Of a DNA stretch of 64,000 nt, positions 8,248 to 16,281 are shown piece after piece. The DNA lies in the NCBI RefSeq assembly GCF_004339805.1, contig NZ_SLUI01000008.1, positions 186,001 to 250,000 on the forward strand, in the 5' to 3' direction. Each line of letters starts with the position of its first letter. Position 1 is the stretch's first letter. The position numbers and the translations under genes were made by a program. The notes beneath the pieces are model-generated. The model worked only from the letters and a program-made list of their open reading frames with translations. It was not told the DNA's origin and made no database searches. The stretch is from Anaerospora hongkongensis. GTDB lineage: Bacteria > Bacillota > Negativicutes > Sporomusales > DSM-15969.

Positions 8248-9535
8248 ACAGTATACCGCCTCTCGTACCAAACCGCTCGACCAACCGTACCATTTTGTGC
8301 ATTACATCAATCATTCCCGCTACACCGACAGGCGGCAGCAAAGGAAGAAAAATCTGTCTTTTCGACCAATCCGTCATTTCATGGGTAGTCAGAATCAGAT
8401 CTGCGTCAGCCAATATCGCATTGCCTTCATGCGGGCTGTAAATAGGTGCTTTGGTCAACGCAGCCACTTCCTGCTGCATCTCTGCACTTTGTTCACCTGT
8501 TAATCCGTCGAGCAGGATAATTCCCACCGGCTTGTTTTCTGTCAATGCAATCAATTCCAGTATCCATTCAGGCTGAAAATAGGCTAATGGCCGGCCAATG
8601 CATACTACACAGCGCTTGTTTTTCATCTTTCGCCGGTAAAAGGCGATATGCTCCTCCAGTCGTTCTTCCTGTGTCTTTATTGCGGCAGCAGCTTCGGCTT
8701 CTTTTTGTAGATAGACCCCCAGCTTTGTCAGCCAGTTTTTTGTTCCCGCCAAACCAACAGGATAGTCGGAATCAAAAAAAGGAACACCCACCTGCCTGTA
8801 TAAATCGCCTGCCAGTTGTCTAAGTTTAGGAAATGCTTGTCTTGAGCCGCCCAGCAATATACAGAGTTCGGACGAAGCGATTTGCTTTATATCAGCCAAT
8901 GTGGAATACACCGGAAACTGCCGTTGCACCTGCAGCCCGAAAAGCTGCAGCAATTGGTTCATTTCCCGGGCATCCTTGCCGTCAGGCCCACCATGATCCC
9001 CCAGCAGTGTTACCGTGTGTTCCGCCTTAGCCAACGGTGCAAGAAACCGTTCTGCTAATGCCTTGCCGGCCTGGTAAAAGCCACTGTAATAATCGCCATC
9101 CAGGAACCCATGGCTGGCTACTACCAGAATCGGCAAGCCCAGTTCCTGCTCCGCCTGAATTGCCACAGCCTCTGTATCGTCACCGATTACACCTGCTACA
9201 CACGAATTAGCTATCACAATATACAAAGGCTTATACGTCACAGCAACATACTCAATACACGCCCGCAATTGATCCGTACCGCCAAAAATGGAATGCTGCT
9301 CCGCTAAGTTGCTGCTGACCAGCGGAGCCGTGTATAGCTTAGGCCGAAATTGCTGCCGTGCCAGAGCCCGGTAATGCATAGACAATTCCATATCATGAGA
9401 AACATGCCCGCAGGCTTTGGGACTGTGAAAGATGACCGCGGCCCCTTCATTATGAGCAACTGCCTGCCACACACCGGGCATACTGCAGCTGCAGCCGCTT
9501 TTTTCTCTTTTTCGCGACCGTTTACTCATCACCAT
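8240..9535 (-). CDS. Nitrogenase-like component 1 protein, NifD/BchN-like
   Basis: A 431-residue nitrogenase-like protein. Cys17 (CSMPGVW), Cys42 (HSPKAC) and Cys112 (ANSCVAGVIGDD) match the three cysteines per subunit that hold the bridging iron-sulfur cluster in component 1 proteins. I cannot identify a convincing counterpart of the NifD FeMo-cofactor Cys/His pair. ATG 9535 overlaps the end of the NifH-like gene by 14 bases; ATG 9529 is an alternative start. Family members reduce protochlorophyllide, chlorophyllide, Ni-sirohydrochlorin diamide or alkylthio compounds. The substrate here is unknown. Confidence 0.8.
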   Translation of the reverse strand: MVMSKRSRKREKSGCSCSMPGVWQAVAHNEGAAVIFHSPKACGHVSHDMELSMHYRALARQQFRPKLYTAPLVSSNLAEQHSIFGGTDQLRACIEYVAVTYKPLYIVIANSCVAGVIGDDTEAVAIQAEQELGLPILVVASHGFLDGDYYSGFYQAGKALAERFLAPLAKAEHTVTLLGDHGGPDGKDAREMNQLLQLFGLQVQRQFPVYSTLADIKQIASSELCILLGGSRQAFPKLRQLAGDLYRQVGVPFFDSDYPVGLAGTKNWLTKLGVYLQKEAEAAAAIKTQEERLEEHIAFYRRKMKNKRCVVCIGRPLAYFQPEWILELIALTENKPVGIILLDGLTGEQSAEMQQEVAALTKAPIYSPHEGNAILADADLILTTHEMTDWSKRQIFLPLLPPVGVAGMIDVMHKMVRLVERFGTRGGILYV

Positions 9536-10334
9536 AAGTAAGCACCAACTCCTCTAGCTCGGTAAATGTTATTGGCGTAGGTATGGTAAGCTCTTGATTC
9601 TTACAGATGTAATCAGCTAGTATACGGTAAACCTGGGCTTGCTCTGACTGCGGCGCCCATTCGATCACTGTTTGGCGCCGTATTTCCGCCTGATGGACCA
9701 TTCGTTCACGGGGAATAAACGCAACAAGGCGGGTATTAAGCTTTCCGGCAAACTCAGTTAATAGTTCCCGCTCCTTCACAATGTTACGGCTATTACCGAT
9801 AATCCCGCCTAGCCGCACTTTTCCCCTGCCGGCAAACCGGGCAATACCCTTCGCAATATTGTTTGCCGCATACAGGGACATCAGTTCACCGGAAGAAACA
9901 ATGTAAATATCCGTTGCATACCCTTCTCTGATCGGCACAGCAAAACCGCCGCAAACCACATCGCCCAGTACATCATACAGTACTGTATCGTCTTCACTGA
10001 CAGCCTGAAGCTCGTTTAATTTCTCCAAAGCGACGATAATCCCGCGCCCTGCACAGCCTACGCCCGGCTCAGGTCCGCCAGCCTCTACGCATTTGACGCC
10101 GCCAAAGCCGGAATGCACAACTTGCTCTATTGACACCGCCTCACCGAATTCTTTCACCATATCGAGCACGGTTTGCCTGCAGGTTCTCCCTAAAAGCAGC
10201 CGCGTCGAATCATTTTTGGGATCACACCCTATTTGGCAGACGGGATAACCCATTTCAGCCAGCGCGGCAGATACATTGGCTGCAGTCGTCGACTTTCCAA
10301 TGCCGCCTTTTCCGTAAAAAGCAATTTTCTTCAT
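9522..10334 (-). CDS. NifH/BchL/CfbC-like ATP-dependent electron donor
   Basis: A 270-residue NifH-family protein. It has a P-loop GKGGIGKSTT (8-17), the switch region with DVLGDVVCGG, and the two [4Fe-4S] cysteines Cys94 (GVGCAGRG) and Cys128. Arg97 matches the ADP-ribosylation Arg of NifH. As a dimer it should deliver low-potential electrons to the NifD/NifK-like pair with ATP hydrolysis. It is the first gene after cobalamin riboswitch 3 and its terminator. No nif assembly genes are nearby, so this belongs to the nitrogenase-like (group IV or later) branch rather than nitrogenase. Confidence 0.88.
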   Translation of the reverse strand: MKKIAFYGKGGIGKSTTAANVSAALAEMGYPVCQIGCDPKNDSTRLLLGRTCRQTVLDMVKEFGEAVSIEQVVHSGFGGVKCVEAGGPEPGVGCAGRGIIVALEKLNELQAVSEDDTVLYDVLGDVVCGGFAVPIREGYATDIYIVSSGELMSLYAANNIAKGIARFAGRGKVRLGGIIGNSRNIVKERELLTEFAGKLNTRLVAFIPRERMVHQAEIRRQTVIEWAPQSEQAQVYRILADYICKNQELTIPTPITFTELEELVLTYGDE

Positions 10335-10362
10335 TTCGGCAACCTCAGTTTAAAAATAAAAT

Positions 10363-10392
10363 GACCCTTTCCACGCGCAGGCAGAAAGGGTC
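10363..10392 (-). terminator. Riboswitch-associated terminator, nitrogenase-like operon
   Basis: Minus-strand GACCCTTTC and GAAAGGGTC form a stem followed by ATTTTATTTTT, between aptamer 3 and the NifH-like start. Confidence 0.85.
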
Positions 10393-10421
10393 ATACAAGA
10401 TCTATTCAAATTCATTTTGAA

Positions 10422-10632
10422 CTGCTCTCATAGCCCCCTCCCCATCGCTCGCAGGTAACACGGTGACTGTCAGCTAGGCAGTTCTCCTGACTCTGGCTCA
10501 TCGCTTACCCAAACCTTCCCAAGACAGCCGTCTCAGTGGTATTACTTGGGTTTGCTCCCCATTACAGTGGCGGGACCGCGCCGGCATTGCACCGGACTTC
10601 CCTATTAAGCCCCGAAGGGCACCTAACTCCGC
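10422..10632 (-). promoter_or_regulatory. Cobalamin riboswitch 3 (nitrogenase-like operon)
   Basis: A complete aptamer with B12 box AGTCAGGAGAACTGCCT at 10476-10492 (closest of the seven to the textbook box), the CCGCCACTGTAATGGGG core, and CGAGCGATGGG at the 3' end. It is followed by a strong terminator and then the NifH-like gene. Confidence 0.95.
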
Positions 10633-10729
10633 AATATTTGATTCCCACTATGTACTACAACCAGTCTAACAGACAACGCTGCTTCACGTCAACGATATTG
10701 ACGCAGTATTCCAACAACGGAAAACAGCC

Positions 10730-11701
10730 TTACTGAACCTCACCGTATATTTCCGGATAGACAACCCTGGACAGGTAAGCTACCGCTTCATCAAAATGTA
10801 TACCGGGATTTAATAAAAACAGTTCCATCGGTAAGAAGAAAACCTGCTTATTCTGCACCGCTTTCAGACCATTCCAGGCAGGATTGCTTTGCATATCTGC
10901 CTGCAGGCGTTTCCTGATTTCGGGCATAGCCCCCATAAAGGTAATCAGGATAACATCGGGATTGCCTTCTACTAATTTTTCCATACTATATGGCGTTGCA
11001 TCCGGATCATCCGCCTTAGCGGTACTGCCCGCCGCAATATTTTGTAAGGAAAGCATGCTTGCCGCATTTCCGGCAATACTGCTCTCCAGGTGAACAGACA
11101 CACTGCTGGCTGTTGCATGAAGAATAACAACCTGTTTGGAAACTGACGGCAGCATATCTGTTACAGCTTTAATACGCCCGTCTATGTTGGCGGCAACTAT
11201 ATGAGCGGCTTCCGGTGTACCGGCAATATCGCCAAACAGTTTGGTCTTTGCCATTACGTCCTCATATGTTTTCATTCGCACAATGATAAACGGAATATTG
11301 CTGCTTTCTAAAATAGGGATCAGCTTCTCATGCAAGCCTTGATAGCCGATGACCAGATCTGGCTGTAAGGCGACTACCTGCTCGGCATTAATATTGGCCA
11401 GATGTCCGACTTCCGGTAAGGCCTGAGCCTCTGGAGGCAGGTTGCCTATTCTGGCACTTGGTTTACCAACCGCTTTGCCGCCAACAGCATACAATAAGTC
11501 CACATAGCTGACCGCCAAAGGCACTATACGCTCCGGCTTTTTCGGCAGAACAACCTGGCGTCCGGCGTCATCCTGAATGGTAAGATAGACTGACGAAGGT
11601 GCTTTTGCCTGCTGAACGGGCTGCGAGGCACAGCCGGTAAGGCTAAAAACAAGTGCCAATAATGCGAGTAATCCTAGTTTGAGGCAGCTTACCAGTTGCA
11701 T
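10730..11701 (-). CDS. Periplasmic substrate-binding lipoprotein, FepB/BtuF-like
   Basis: A 323-residue class III periplasmic binding protein. The signal peptide ends at a lipobox (LTGC), followed by GRQVVLPKKPERIVPL, LQPDLVIGY and a long central helix, the usual order for iron-siderophore and B12 binding proteins. ATG 11701 follows GGAGGACG; the upstream in-frame codons fall in the terminator hairpin. It lies downstream of the TonB-dependent receptor under riboswitch 4, so corrinoid or metallophore capture is the likely role. No FecCD-type permease or ATPase gene follows; the next feature is riboswitch 3. It must therefore share a permease encoded elsewhere. Confidence 0.85.
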   Translation of the reverse strand: MQLVSCLKLGLLALLALVFSLTGCASQPVQQAKAPSSVYLTIQDDAGRQVVLPKKPERIVPLAVSYVDLLYAVGGKAVGKPSARIGNLPPEAQALPEVGHLANINAEQVVALQPDLVIGYQGLHEKLIPILESSNIPFIIVRMKTYEDVMAKTKLFGDIAGTPEAAHIVAANIDGRIKAVTDMLPSVSKQVVILHATASSVSVHLESSIAGNAASMLSLQNIAAGSTAKADDPDATPYSMEKLVEGNPDVILITFMGAMPEIRKRLQADMQSNPAWNGLKAVQNKQVFFLPMELFLLNPGIHFDEAVAYLSRVVYPEIYGEVQ

Positions 11702-11731
11702 TTTACGTCCTCCATATTTAAATAGGTAAAA

Positions 11732-11758
11732 ATGCCGGATATAACTGCTATCCGGCAT
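11732..11758 (-). terminator. Hairpin between TonB receptor and binding protein genes
   Basis: Arms ATGCCGGATA and TATCCGGCAT form a strong stem with T-runs on both strands (T7 on plus, T5 on minus). It probably reduces read-through into the downstream lipoprotein gene. Confidence 0.7.
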
Positions 11759-11773
11759 TTTTTTGATATTGGT

Positions 11774-13660
11774 TTAGAAAGAATGTTTTACGCCGATTTC
11801 AAAGGTTCGTGGCGCAGCATAGTAATGTCCAGCCATAGCGGAAGGATTACTTTCTGTAGTTACATCATGCCGGTTTAATACATTTCTCATAGTCGTAAAT
11901 ATCGCCGTATCTGGGCTTATTTGGTAATTAACCCTAAGACTAACCGGAAATGCTTCTGGTGCATTATTGGCTCTATCAGCTGTATAGTTAGCGGATAAAT
12001 TAGCCGTCACTTTATCTTGGGTATAACGCAACATTAAGCTTCCCTGAATACGGCTATAAGCTCGCTCCCAAGCTTTTAATGCACTTTGCTTTTGTTTTGG
12101 ATTTCCATAAGCACCGCCTACAACAAAGCTATACTTATCTGATAATTTTTGTTCCCAGCTTACTTCGATCCCTTGATTTTGGAAAGAATCAAAGTTCTGA
12201 AAAGTCGAAGTTGAATCTGTATCAATATGATTTTTAAAATCCATTACAAAAAGAGTCGTCTTTAACATACCATTATCAGTTGTTTTTTTCCAACCAGTCT
12301 CATATGTCCATCCACTCTCGGGCTCTAAATTTAAATTAGATTTAAATCTTTCCGTATCTCCTGCATAAAGCTCCGTTAAGGTCGGTAGGCGAAATGCTTT
12401 TCCTATATTGACGAACCATGAACTGGTTTCTCCAACTTTTTCATTATATTGAATTTGAGGTAAAAGTTGATTATAAGTTTGATTATCTTCAACTTTAGCA
12501 GTTTGACCGCGTAAACCAATGATTAATTTACGTGAGTCGTCAAAAGAATGAGTTGCCTGCGTGTACAAAGACATTACCGTACGGTCAAAAGGTCCTACTG
12601 TAGAGATACTAGGTGTTGTTGTTTTTAGCTTAGTTTGTTTGTATTTTTCATTTTCTATTGTAAACCCTGCCAAGTAGCTCTGTTCGTCTGTTCCCCAGGA
12701 TTTATTAGTATCCAGACCATATTTAGCTGTCCGTAAATTTGTATTCAAAGTTTTGTCAGTATCAACGCCACCGGTCCCCGTCCTTGTATAATAATCCAGT
12801 TCCCTAAAGGTACCATATAAATTTGCCTTTAATGTCCCGTCCTTATATTGAAAGGTGATACGGTCTGCACTTTCCTTATCATTATACAGCTTGGATAAAG
12901 TATTATTACTTTTCAATCTGGTCTCTTTATCCATGTCATCTTGACTATGCGTATAAGTCATAACAAGTTTATCGTCAAACCTATAGGCACCAGTAAGGCT
13001 AATTTTTTCGCCACCGGTAAAATCAGTATATGACGTTTTCGTTTCAGTTATTTTTTTACCTTCGCCAGCCTCAGAAATACTACCGCTAAAAGCCATTTTT
13101 CCTAGTTGTAAGCTTAAGTTATGATTTTGCTTACCATAGCTGCCAACTGAAGTGGAAAAAGAATTGCTTACCTGGGTCTTAGTAATAATGTTAATAACTC
13201 CGCCAAAAGCCTCACTGCCGTACATTACCGATCCAGCACCTCGGACAACTTCTACTCTTTCAACATTTTCCAATAATACATTATCAAGTTGAAACAAACC
13301 GTTCATGTTCATCGGTGCACCATTAACCATAATCAACGTGCCTTTCTTTGCACCGCGAATGACTAACTCGCTGCTCATACGTCCGGCGGACTGGCCATAT
13401 GGATTTTGTGAGTAAATATTAATTCCTTCAATAAACTGAAGCGCATCGATTACGGTTGTTGCTCCGGTCGCCTTTAATTCTTCGCCTGTTTTAACCGTAA
13501 CGCTGGCCGGAGTATCCAGGTCCTTCGTTTCTGCACGTAGTGCGGTTACCACTATCTTATCAAGACTGAATTCCGGGGCTTCTTCCGCAAATACGCTCGG
13601 CGCTGCCACAAAGCCGACAGCTAGCGCTGTACAGATCATTTTGCTTAACGTGTTATTCAT
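11774..13660 (-). CDS. TonB-dependent outer-membrane receptor, BtuB-like
   Basis: A 628-residue TonB-dependent receptor. A signal peptide cut after VFA is followed by a TonB-box-like stretch (DKIVVTALRAET). The plug domain has VIDALQFIEGINI, LVIRGAKKGTLIMVNG and the VERVEVVRGAGSVMYGSEAFGGVINIITK signature; part of it is also visible in other receptors. A barrel ending in Phe (GVKHSF) follows. The length is close to BtuB and short for a siderophore receptor. The cobalamin riboswitch at 13980-14190 supports cobalamin or another corrinoid as ligand. ATG 13660 has GGGAGA upstream. Confidence 0.88.
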   Translation of the reverse strand: MNNTLSKMICTALAVGFVAAPSVFAEEAPEFSLDKIVVTALRAETKDLDTPASVTVKTGEELKATGATTVIDALQFIEGINIYSQNPYGQSAGRMSSELVIRGAKKGTLIMVNGAPMNMNGLFQLDNVLLENVERVEVVRGAGSVMYGSEAFGGVINIITKTQVSNSFSTSVGSYGKQNHNLSLQLGKMAFSGSISEAGEGKKITETKTSYTDFTGGEKISLTGAYRFDDKLVMTYTHSQDDMDKETRLKSNNTLSKLYNDKESADRITFQYKDGTLKANLYGTFRELDYYTRTGTGGVDTDKTLNTNLRTAKYGLDTNKSWGTDEQSYLAGFTIENEKYKQTKLKTTTPSISTVGPFDRTVMSLYTQATHSFDDSRKLIIGLRGQTAKVEDNQTYNQLLPQIQYNEKVGETSSWFVNIGKAFRLPTLTELYAGDTERFKSNLNLEPESGWTYETGWKKTTDNGMLKTTLFVMDFKNHIDTDSTSTFQNFDSFQNQGIEVSWEQKLSDKYSFVVGGAYGNPKQKQSALKAWERAYSRIQGSLMLRYTQDKVTANLSANYTADRANNAPEAFPVSLRVNYQISPDTAIFTTMRNVLNRHDVTTESNPSAMAGHYYAAPRTFEIGVKHSF

Positions 13661-13737
13661 ATTACCATTCTCCCTGCTTGTCTTACTTTTACGATTGCAT
13701 CCTTGCTACATGGTTTCTTTTATGTACACACAAAAAA

Positions 13738-13766
13738 TGTCCCCTCATTCAAAAGAGAGAGGGACA
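13738..13766 (-). terminator. Second terminator in TonB receptor leader
   Basis: Minus-strand TGTCCCTC and GAGGGGACA pair and are followed by TTTTTTG. It lies 80 bases before the receptor start, downstream of another terminator. Confidence 0.75.
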
Positions 13767-13922
13767 TTCCAGCTGTACAGCACTGTCGTCTTGCTTGATA
13801 AACTCCTCCTTGCCTACACATAAGATTTATTAAAAGGCTTTAACTGGCTCCCCACTCCTTTTGCAAAAAGGACCAGTGTAAGCCGTAAACCAGTCTCTAC
13901 CCCGGTTTTATAAAAATAAAAA

Positions 13923-13946
13923 TCTCTCTGTCCACAGACAGAGAGA
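13923..13946 (-). terminator. First terminator in TonB receptor leader
   Basis: Minus-strand TCTCTCTGTC and its complement form a stem followed by TTTTTATTTTT, just after aptamer 4. Confidence 0.8.
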
Positions 13947-13979
13947 CGTAAATTCGCGCTGCAAAGAAGAATCTAACAG

Positions 13980-14190
13980 CACAAATCCCCTCCCCATCGC
14001 TCGTGGGTACAACGGTGATTGTTAAACAGGCAGTTCTTCTGGCTTAAGTTCATTGCTTACCCCAAACCTTCCCAAGACAATTGTCCCAGTGGTATTTATT
14101 AGGGGTTTGCTCCCTCTTACAGCGGCGGGACCGCGCCGGTATTACACCGGTCTTCCCTATTAAGCCCTTATGGGCACCTGCTTCCATTTT
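13980..14190 (-). promoter_or_regulatory. Cobalamin riboswitch 4 (TonB receptor and binding protein)
   Basis: A complete aptamer with a variant B12 box (AGCCAGAAGAACTGCCT, 14028-14044) and a slightly divergent core (CCGCCGCTGTAAGAGGG). It begins about 15 bases after the cbiK stop. Unlike riboswitches 1, 2, 5, 6 and 7, I see no TTGACA-type promoter directly upstream, so read-through from cbiK is possible. Confidence 0.92.
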
Positions 14191-14204
14191 ATGAAATTCT
14201 TGTT

Positions 14205-15059
14205 TTATTTTTGATGACATTTATGTCCCGGATGCGCAATAGCATCTTTTAAATGCTGTACATATAGTTCCTGAATTGCAGCGTTCTCACCTAATCCGGT
14301 TAATTGCGTCTCTACTTCAAAACCAGCTGCCAGCAGCTGCGATTTTGCTGAATCGGGCTCATCACCAGCCATGTCATTATTGGCATGATCACCCGCAACC
14401 AGCATGAATGGCATAAGTTTCACTTTACGCACCTTCTGCTTTTGCAGCTTTTCGCGCACACTTTCGAAGGAAGGAAAGCCTTCCACCGTGTATACGTAGG
14501 AATGGGCAAAACCAGCTTGCTCCAATTTCATTTGCAAAACGGCATAAGCGGCATTGGCAGGGTGCACTCCGCCATGTCCCATAAATACAAGGGCCTCACT
14601 GTTATCCGGCTTGCCAAGCTGACTTTTTACTGCCTCAATAACAGCAAGATAATCATCCGGCTGTTCTTCCTGGCCCATGTAATACAACAAAGGCCGTCCA
14701 ATTGCGATTCTCTCAAACGCTTTTTCCTTCGCATGTGCGTAAGCAGCGACTATTCTTTTTACTTTATCATACTCTTCACCAGCAACGATATGCAGCGGCT
14801 GCACATAAACTTCCTGGTAACCGGCCGCCTGCAGGCGCTCAAGGGCCTGCTTTTCCGTATCAACCTGTAGACCGTCGCGTTCTGCCAGCCTGCGGATTAC
14901 CATGCGGGACGTAAAGGCCCGGAATACATCATAGCCGGGAAATGCACTGCGAATTTTGTTTTCCGTGCTTTCGATATTTTTTTTCCTTGTTTCTTCGTAA
15001 GTAGACCCAAAACTTACTACCAGTATCGCTTTTTTCTTAGCTGTATTATGCATATACAT
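14205..15059 (-). CDS. cbiK: Sirohydrochlorin cobaltochelatase CbiK
   Basis: A 284-residue class II chelatase of CbiK type. It inserts Co2+ into sirohydrochlorin without ATP, an early step of anaerobic cobalamin synthesis. The start KKAILVVSFGSTYEETRKK is typical. The two metal-binding histidines fall in MGHGGVHPAN and LVAGDHANNDMAGD. There is no signal peptide, so it is cytoplasmic. A His/Cys-rich tail (HPGHKCHQK) may bind metal. Both ATG 15059 and ATG 15053 follow AGGAGG. Controlled by riboswitch 5. Confidence 0.93.
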   Translation of the reverse strand: MYMHNTAKKKAILVVSFGSTYEETRKKNIESTENKIRSAFPGYDVFRAFTSRMVIRRLAERDGLQVDTEKQALERLQAAGYQEVYVQPLHIVAGEEYDKVKRIVAAYAHAKEKAFERIAIGRPLLYYMGQEEQPDDYLAVIEAVKSQLGKPDNSEALVFMGHGGVHPANAAYAVLQMKLEQAGFAHSYVYTVEGFPSFESVREKLQKQKVRKVKLMPFMLVAGDHANNDMAGDEPDSAKSQLLAAGFEVETQLTGLGENAAIQELYVQHLKDAIAHPGHKCHQK

Positions 15060-15127
15060 TACTCCTCCTATTGCTACAACTACAAGGAAATTACAATATA
15101 TGTAAAAGATGTTTTAGAAAAATAAGA

Positions 15128-15143
15128 CCCCCTAAAAAGGGGG
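15128..15143 (-). terminator. Third hairpin in cbiK leader
   Basis: CCCCCT and AGGGGG pair with a short loop and are followed on the minus strand by TCTTATTTTTC. It lies about 70 bases before cbiK. Confidence 0.65.
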
Positions 15144-15248
15144 ACAGCGAAACGTTTCCCAGGCGTAACGCTGAAAGAAGACAACATGACATTTATGGCT
15201 AACGTCCTCACCAAAACCTAAAGTGAGGAAACTTTTCGACAAAAGAAA

Positions 15249-15277
15249 GACCTTCCCGCACAGAACACAGGAAGGTC
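15249..15277 (-). terminator. Second terminator in cbiK leader
   Basis: GACCTTCC and GGAAGGTC arms are followed by TTTCTTTT on the minus strand. The sequence closely resembles the riboswitch 1 terminator. Confidence 0.75.
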
Positions 15278-15309
15278 ATGTTTATAAGAGTGATCAATCC
15301 AAATAAAAA

Positions 15310-15332
15310 CCTGGCATACAAATATAGCCAGG
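15310..15332 (-). terminator. First terminator in cbiK leader
   Basis: CCTGGCTAT and ATGCCAGG arms are followed by TTTTTATTT on the minus strand, directly after the aptamer. A near-identical hairpin occurs after aptamer 6. Confidence 0.8.
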
Positions 15333-15344
15333 AAGGAATCGATT

Positions 15345-15557
15345 GCTCGAATAATCCCCTCCCCATCGCTCGTGGGTATAACGGTGACTGTTAAATAGGC
15401 AGTTCTCCTGGCTCTAGTTCAACGCTTACCCAAGCCTTCCCAAGATTAAAATCTCAGTGGCATTGATTGGGTTTGCTCCCTATTACAGTGGCGGGACCGC
15501 GCCGGTGTTACACCGGACTTCCCTATTAAGCCCTGTCGGGCACCTATTTCGTAATAT
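15345..15557 (-). promoter_or_regulatory. Cobalamin riboswitch 5 (cbiK)
   Basis: A complete aptamer with B12 box AGCCAGGAGAACTGCCT at 15397-15413 and the CCGCCACTGTAATAGGG core. The leader to cbiK is about 285 bases long and holds three hairpins. Apart from these I see no gene in 15060-15670. Confidence 0.95.
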
Positions 15558-15576
15558 TTAATTTTCGTTCATATTT

Positions 15577-15605
15577 ATGATACCATTGATCCCCAAGCCT
15601 GTCAA
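15577..15605 (-). promoter_or_regulatory. Promoter of riboswitch 5 transcript
   Basis: Minus-strand TTGACA (15605-15600), a 17-base spacer and TATCAT (15582-15577). Confidence 0.8.
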
Positions 15606-15670
15606 ACTACTTTTTTAATATTTTACTTTTTTATCAATATTATGCAAACTTTCAGGTCATAACATATAAA

Positions 15671-16204
15671 TTAAAACTCAATTCCTTTTTGAGCCTTGAT
15701 TCCTTTTTTGTGATGATGCTTTATTTCTTTCATTTCGGTAACCAAATCGGCTTTATCAACAATTTGCGGATGAGCATCCCGGCCAGTGAGCACCACATGC
15801 AGAGCTGCAGGTTTTTCCTCCAGCAAGCTCAGTACATCGTCAACAGCTACTAACCCAAATTTAACCGCATAATTAATTTCATCCAAGATAATCATATCCC
15901 ATTTTTGTGCGGCGATTTCCTCTTTCGCTGTATGCAGCGCTTCTGCCGCGGCCAGTTCATGATTGGGGCGCTCATTCTCCGTGCAGTGTTGAACAAACCC
16001 CTCGCCCATTTGCCTGATTACAAAGTCGGGCCCCATTCGTCTCGCCGCTTCCAGCTCGCCGTATTTCCAATTCCCTTTAATAAACTGCACAACCAGAACT
16101 TTTAATCCCTGTCCCCAGGCCCGCATTGCCAGCCCCAGCGCAGCTGTGGTTTTCCCTTTACCATTGCCTGTATTCACAAGGATCAAGCCTTGTTTCTCTG
16201 CCAT
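15671..16204 (-). CDS. cobO: Cob(I)alamin adenosyltransferase, CobO/BtuR type
   Basis: A 177-residue CobO/BtuR/CobA-type adenosyltransferase, which attaches the 5'-deoxyadenosyl group to cobalt. The P-loop GNGKGKTTAALG is the family variant. LVVQFIKGNWKYGE, LDEINYAV and LTGRDAHP are further signatures. ATG 16204 follows GGAAGGTGAG. It is the last gene of the riboswitch 6 operon, 77 bases after the propeller gene, which links that operon firmly to corrinoid metabolism. It would supply adenosylcobalamin for the mutase at 25345-29711. Confidence 0.93.
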   Translation of the reverse strand: MAEKQGLILVNTGNGKGKTTAALGLAMRAWGQGLKVLVVQFIKGNWKYGELEAARRMGPDFVIRQMGEGFVQHCTENERPNHELAAAEALHTAKEEIAAQKWDMIILDEINYAVKFGLVAVDDVLSLLEEKPAALHVVLTGRDAHPQIVDKADLVTEMKEIKHHHKKGIKAQKGIEF

Positions 16205-16281
16205 AAACTCACCTTCCATAATTGACTTCTCGACGCAAGAATAACCGTATTGTTCTTAAGATAAATTCCATTTTGACCGTC

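Noticed and set aside
6952..10334. True nitrogenase (nifHDK)
   Set aside because: Component 1 proteins are too short, I see no FeMo-cofactor ligand pair, and no nifE, nifN or nifB lies nearby. A nitrogenase-like enzyme fits better.
3975..11758. Similar GCCGGAT hairpins at 3975 and 11732 as a transposed repeat
   Set aside because: Similarity is limited to a short GC-rich stem; loops and flanks differ. They are better read as independent terminators.
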